In this document: one piece after another, positions 60,260-64,000 of the stretch
Numbering within the stretch: the first letter of the stretch is position 1
Layout: each line of letters begins with the position of its first letter
Assembly (NCBI GenBank): GCA_003254925.1
Contig: QANZ01016059.1
Coordinates: 7,346-71,345 of the forward strand
Direction: 5' to 3'
Source: Chamaecrista fasciculata
Lineage: Eukaryota; Streptophyta; Magnoliopsida; Fabales; Fabaceae
Length of the DNA: 64,000 nt
Notes under the pieces: generated by a model
The model's input: only the letters and a program-made list of their open reading frames with translations
The model's database searches: none
What the model was told of the DNA's origin: nothing
Position numbers and translations under genes: made by a program

Positions 60260-63200
60260 TTATGGAATGGCATGGGCTGAGGAATTATCGTTTTCAACTC
60301 GCTGGCCTCCATCTTCTCCAGAACTAGATGATTCTCTTGCTTTCTCACCAACCTCACCCTTGCAGAGAGGGCACATTGCATTTATCTTCAGCCACTTATC
60401 TACACAGCCTTTGTGAAATAGATGAGAACAAGTCAATTCTCTCAACTCATCGTCGTTTTCATAATTTGTAAGGCAGATGCAACAAGCCTGCATACAATGA
60501 CACAACCATAAGACAAACACTACTTAAGTGATAAGTCACATGGCCAGGCTAGCAAACAAACTCAAGAAAAGGATTAAACAATCAAAGTCCTGCTTAAAAT
60601 GAGAATAGCAAACTAGGATGCAGGACGCCTCATGAGATTGGGCACAATTAAGTACTTACAAATCTAAAACAGCCATCAGCTGCAGGTTACAAGTAGATTA
60701 CTCCAATATGCATAACATACAGGAGAGAGAAAGATAACCAGACAATATATATTGATTACTTGAAATCCAGAAAAAAACATCAGGCAAATTTAACCCGGGG
60801 CAAAAGAAAATGATTCAGATAGAGCCTATCATTATATTAATCATGAAAATTATTCAAAGGCTGTAAATCACAAAAACATCTACCAATTCAGAATATCAAT
60901 AGAGTATATAAAAAGAGGATGATAAAAGGCGCTACTATTTAATTCTTAAAAGTTTGTGATATTACAGTTGAATCAAACCTTCATTACCAGATTGCATGGA
61001 TGCTGCATCAAATGTGCAACATGATTATGATGAGTTTTATTAACACCAATGATTGACAATATACACACCTAAAAGTATCTCTTCCATACCCCAGTATCAG
61101 AAAATATAGACAGATGTAAAAAAAAATTCTTGCATTTCCAAACACCTTAGGAAACTGGCCAAGACACATAGATAGCAGCAGGAATGAATGCAGACAAACA
61201 GTGCTTTGATGTTTAAACTTATATTGAAGTATCTGACCAACTAGAGATCAAATGGTACTTAACCTACCGCATCTTCTCCAGAGATCTCACGCTCCTTCTC
61301 AGTTCCAGCAGCCACAATTCCACCTTCACCAACTGCCCAGTTGCTTTCATTACTGTTACTTTTCTTCATTTTGAACTTGTAAGTTGGCAAAGCATTAATG
61401 GATTCAGCTGTTGCCCCTCTGGTTTGTGTCAGATCTTCTCTAACCCCAAGGATGGAAATTAAACACGGCAGACAACAGCATATTGTTGCACATAGAATGA
61501 AGGGCATAGCATAACCAATACAGCTAAAGATAAGGAACACTACAGTTAACCTGCCAATCAAAAGGAAGTGTATGTAACTCCGAAAATTGAAAACAACAAA
61601 GGGAACAACTAAGCGGTGCTGCTGCAAGGACATACCTGTACAAGTTAGGTGCTTCACCAGCAGATGAATTTCCCCCGAAGATCCACACAACGCCAACAAC
61701 AAACCATACAGCAAAATAGCAATCTAGGGCCATTTTGAAGTATTCCATTAGTTTCTTTATTCTGCTTAGCAGGTGCGACAAAGGGGTTAGCAGCTTCATA
61801 AACTAAATACAAATTAAAATGTTTACACACAATATACAATATGTGAGGAACTCAATATTCTATAGTTGAACAGGACATATGGGGGTAAACAAGCAGTACA
61901 GTGGAAATTGTTTATAGGATGTCTACAATTAGTCTATTACTACACATCAATTTTCAAGGGAAAAAAAAAAGCTTAAATTTTTCAGAAATCTGCCAGATAG
62001 GCTCATAGGTCCAAGGAATTGTTTTTCAGCTACAATAAGTACACCTTTAAGAAAAACAATAATATTAAAGGATCGAAGTACTAACTCTAACCAAGCATAG
62101 GTTCTTATAGGTTGATTAGCTAGAAACTTTAAGGATGCATCTCAAGAGAAACAACATGGATTATGGTAAGAACACTTTGTAAACTTTATATAATTCAATT
62201 TGGTTATATGAAAGAGAAAATGGAGAAAAATAATATCTAAACTGGCCCTGCCTGGGGCTAAAAGTCAAAACTTATTTGGCTATCATGTTCAAATATCTCA
62301 ATAAATCTGAGGTTGTCAAACCAATTTTCAACAATAGAAAAGAGAAACCGACAACTTCTAATTGCTCAAGTGAATAAGGTATTTGCGACCAAAGATTTCA
62401 TTCCTATCTGTTTTATCTTGGGGAAAGTAGTAACTTTTGAAGGCATAAGAGAATCAAGCTAAGCCAAGCTTTGCAAGGTGAGAGCTCCATTCTTTCACTA
62501 TAAGAGCCTAAATTTCAGTTCCTAACTTAGCTATTTTGCTAGATGAGCAAAAACTGCTGAGCTTCACATGTTGCAAGCACCTGGCAAGTTCAAATTATGA
62601 TTGCAAACACCTGACATTTTCAGTCCATGCCAGAGTAGAAGCTGTTGAAATGAAATCTAATATCTTGCACACAATGTTTGAACTATTAACAAAAAGACGT
62701 GTGATTCTAACAATTTTCTTTTTTAAAGAAAGGTGGGGAACCATCTCAATTTAATTAGCGACAATAATAACAAAGCAATACCTTGAATTCATCAACCATG
62801 AGACTTGATTGCCCCTGGATGATGCAGTAGTAGCCTGACCATCTCCTCCACTAACTCTGGTCATTGAAACATATGTCCCTGAAGAAACATTAATCCGGGG
62901 AGAGGTCTGATGTGGTTGAGATAAACCTTGCTCTTGAATCTGAATACCATGATAATACCGCCAATAAAGGAGAGGGAGGATAGCAACACATCCACATGTA
63001 TAACCGACAATCCATTTGAACAATGGGCTTCGATGCTCATGCCTAGACAAAGACAAAACAAGAATAGATGTAACAATCTGGGTTACTGTGAGGAATAGCT
63101 CAATTGATATCCAAAACCCAGAATTTAGTGGGTTCCTGTGTCGATGGGTTTCTTCTCGTCTCAGGGATGGAGAATTCCGAGAATTTGATCTATTAGATGC

Positions 63201-63428
63201 ACTAGAAGGAGAAACTGATTGCCCTGCATTACTATGGCCATCATCATGCTCTGATGTATCTAAGCCACTAAAATATCTTTCGTGAGGAGAGGTAGATGTT
63301 GAGGCATCAGTACTCCCATCCAGGTCAATGACATGCTGACTGCTGTTTGAGTGTCGTGTCTGCTCCATCAACAATGGGTAAGTGTCGGATGGACCTTCAA
63401 GATATAGTTCTGGTGAGAGAACATCCAT
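60260..63428 (-). CDS. Membrane RING-H2 E3 ubiquitin ligase (At1g12760/At1g63170 type), 427 aa
   Basis: Four coding exons on the minus strand, 63428-62782, 61761-61636, 61550-61268 and 60487-60260, join in frame to 427 residues. The N-terminus is serine-rich and probably cytosolic. Four hydrophobic segments follow: about residues 102-125 (WISIELFLTVTQIVTSILV), 130-152 (WIVGYTCGCVAILPLLYW), 225-245 (CYFAVWFVVGVVWIF) and 260-292 (VVFLIFSCIGYAMPFILCAT). The RING-H2 finger has ligands C354, C357, C372, H374, H377, C380, C391 and C394 (CCICLTNYENDDE...CPLC). By family it is an E2-recruiting ubiquitin ligase of internal membranes; substrates are unknown. The final 30 residues are acidic and serine-rich. 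Confidence 0.9.
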
Positions 63429-64000
63429 CTAAGTCCACCAACACAACTGACCAGGAAGTAATCATGGAATTGCAGAATATGTATACCACCTTTAAATACA
63501 GTTTCTGAGCTTCAAAACAAATAATACTCCTGGTCCTCGGGGTCGTCAATTTGTAGTAGTTAATTGATATAGTTGGCAATATGGAGATGCAGCAATATTA
63601 GCAATTTCCATTCTGTTAAGAAGCAATACCTCCAAAGTCAGGGTGGCTGAGTTCCATACTAATAATTTGAAACTGATTTATGTCAAAACTGAATGCCACA
63701 TTAAGAATAAAATCATGCAGTTGATATAATTTGAAGTCACTCACTGAGAGAGTGCAATACCTGATGCTTGTGTGTCACTTAATTCACAGGATACCACTAA
63801 TAAATTTGAAAACTATTTCCCATATGCAGAAGAAATGAAGAAACTATAATGTTTCTCTGAAAAAATATTTTGCATTGATTAAAATAACCACATAGCCAAA
63901 TGAAGGGGGAAAAAAACAAAATTACTGAAACCGCTACTTCTTTGCACCAGTCCTATTGTAGCCCTCCGTATATTGCAGAGTGGTTAGGTTCAATTGAATG
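63429..64000 (-). other. 5' leader region of the RING-H2 gene, extending to the window edge
   Basis: On the minus strand two donor-like sites read GAG/GTATTG (near 63630) and CAG/GTATTG (near 63758), and an acceptor-like GGACTTAG lies just before the ATG. This suggests at least one 5'UTR intron. The promoter probably lies beyond the window. Confidence 0.4.

Overview
This 64-kb window is nuclear DNA of a flowering plant, most likely a eudicot. The genes have many GT-AG introns and AT-rich spacers full of small transposable elements, and they encode plant proteins: a chloroplast inner-envelope translocon subunit, a Golgi syntaxin of the plant SYP3 group, and a plant Enhancer-of-polycomb-related protein. 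I see no prokaryotic or viral segment. I recognise eight protein-coding genes and rebuilt their exons by hand; every exon set joins in frame.

Layout. 1-1.5 kb: repeats and a 3' flank. 1.6-8.4 kb (minus): Enhancer-of-polycomb-related chromatin protein (EPCR1/2 type). 8.4-14.3 kb: gene-free, holding two foldback MITEs of one family, a third foldback MITE, a truncated LINE-1 with clear target-site duplication, a tRNA-derived SINE and a probable assembly artefact around the only 'n'. 14.7-18.6 kb (plus): Golgi Qa-SNARE SYP32. 19.2-22.6 kb: a solo-LTR-like element with an internal 297-bp tandem repeat, then a foldback element with two further inverted-repeat elements nested inside it. 23.1-25.6 kb (plus): lysine-rich plant protein of unknown function. 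27.0-43.3 kb (plus): TIC236, with 23 coding exons and a dead RTE LINE in one intron. 43.7-45.3 kb: a hAT-type MITE and the third copy of the foldback family. 46.2-47.8 kb (plus): PAM2-CUE protein CID5/CID6. 49.1-50.8 kb (plus): class B DnaJ/HSP40 with a GC-AG intron. 51.5-57.4 kb (minus): TFIIS-central/SPOC protein. 57.4-60.2 kb: spacer with a TIR element carrying a GC-rich insert. 60.3-63.4 kb (minus): four-pass membrane RING-H2 E3 ligase whose 5' leader runs towards the window end.

The genes do not form a pathway. They are ordinary plant housekeeping genes for chromatin, Golgi fusion, plastid protein import, poly(A)-binding-protein interaction, chaperoning, transcription/RNA processing and ubiquitination. 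CID, DnaJ and SPOC/TFIIS lie next to each other as I recall for the Arabidopsis At5g25520-At5g25530-At5g25540 block, so this is probably an old syntenic segment.

I found no new enzymatic or defence system. The most notable structures are the three nested inverted repeats just upstream of the lysine-rich gene, the 9-bp-TSD MITE families, the GC-AG intron, an apparent 14-residue in-frame shortening of TIC236, and the false duplication at the 'n'. All family assignments rest on reading the sequence and on memory of the families; no database search was run.
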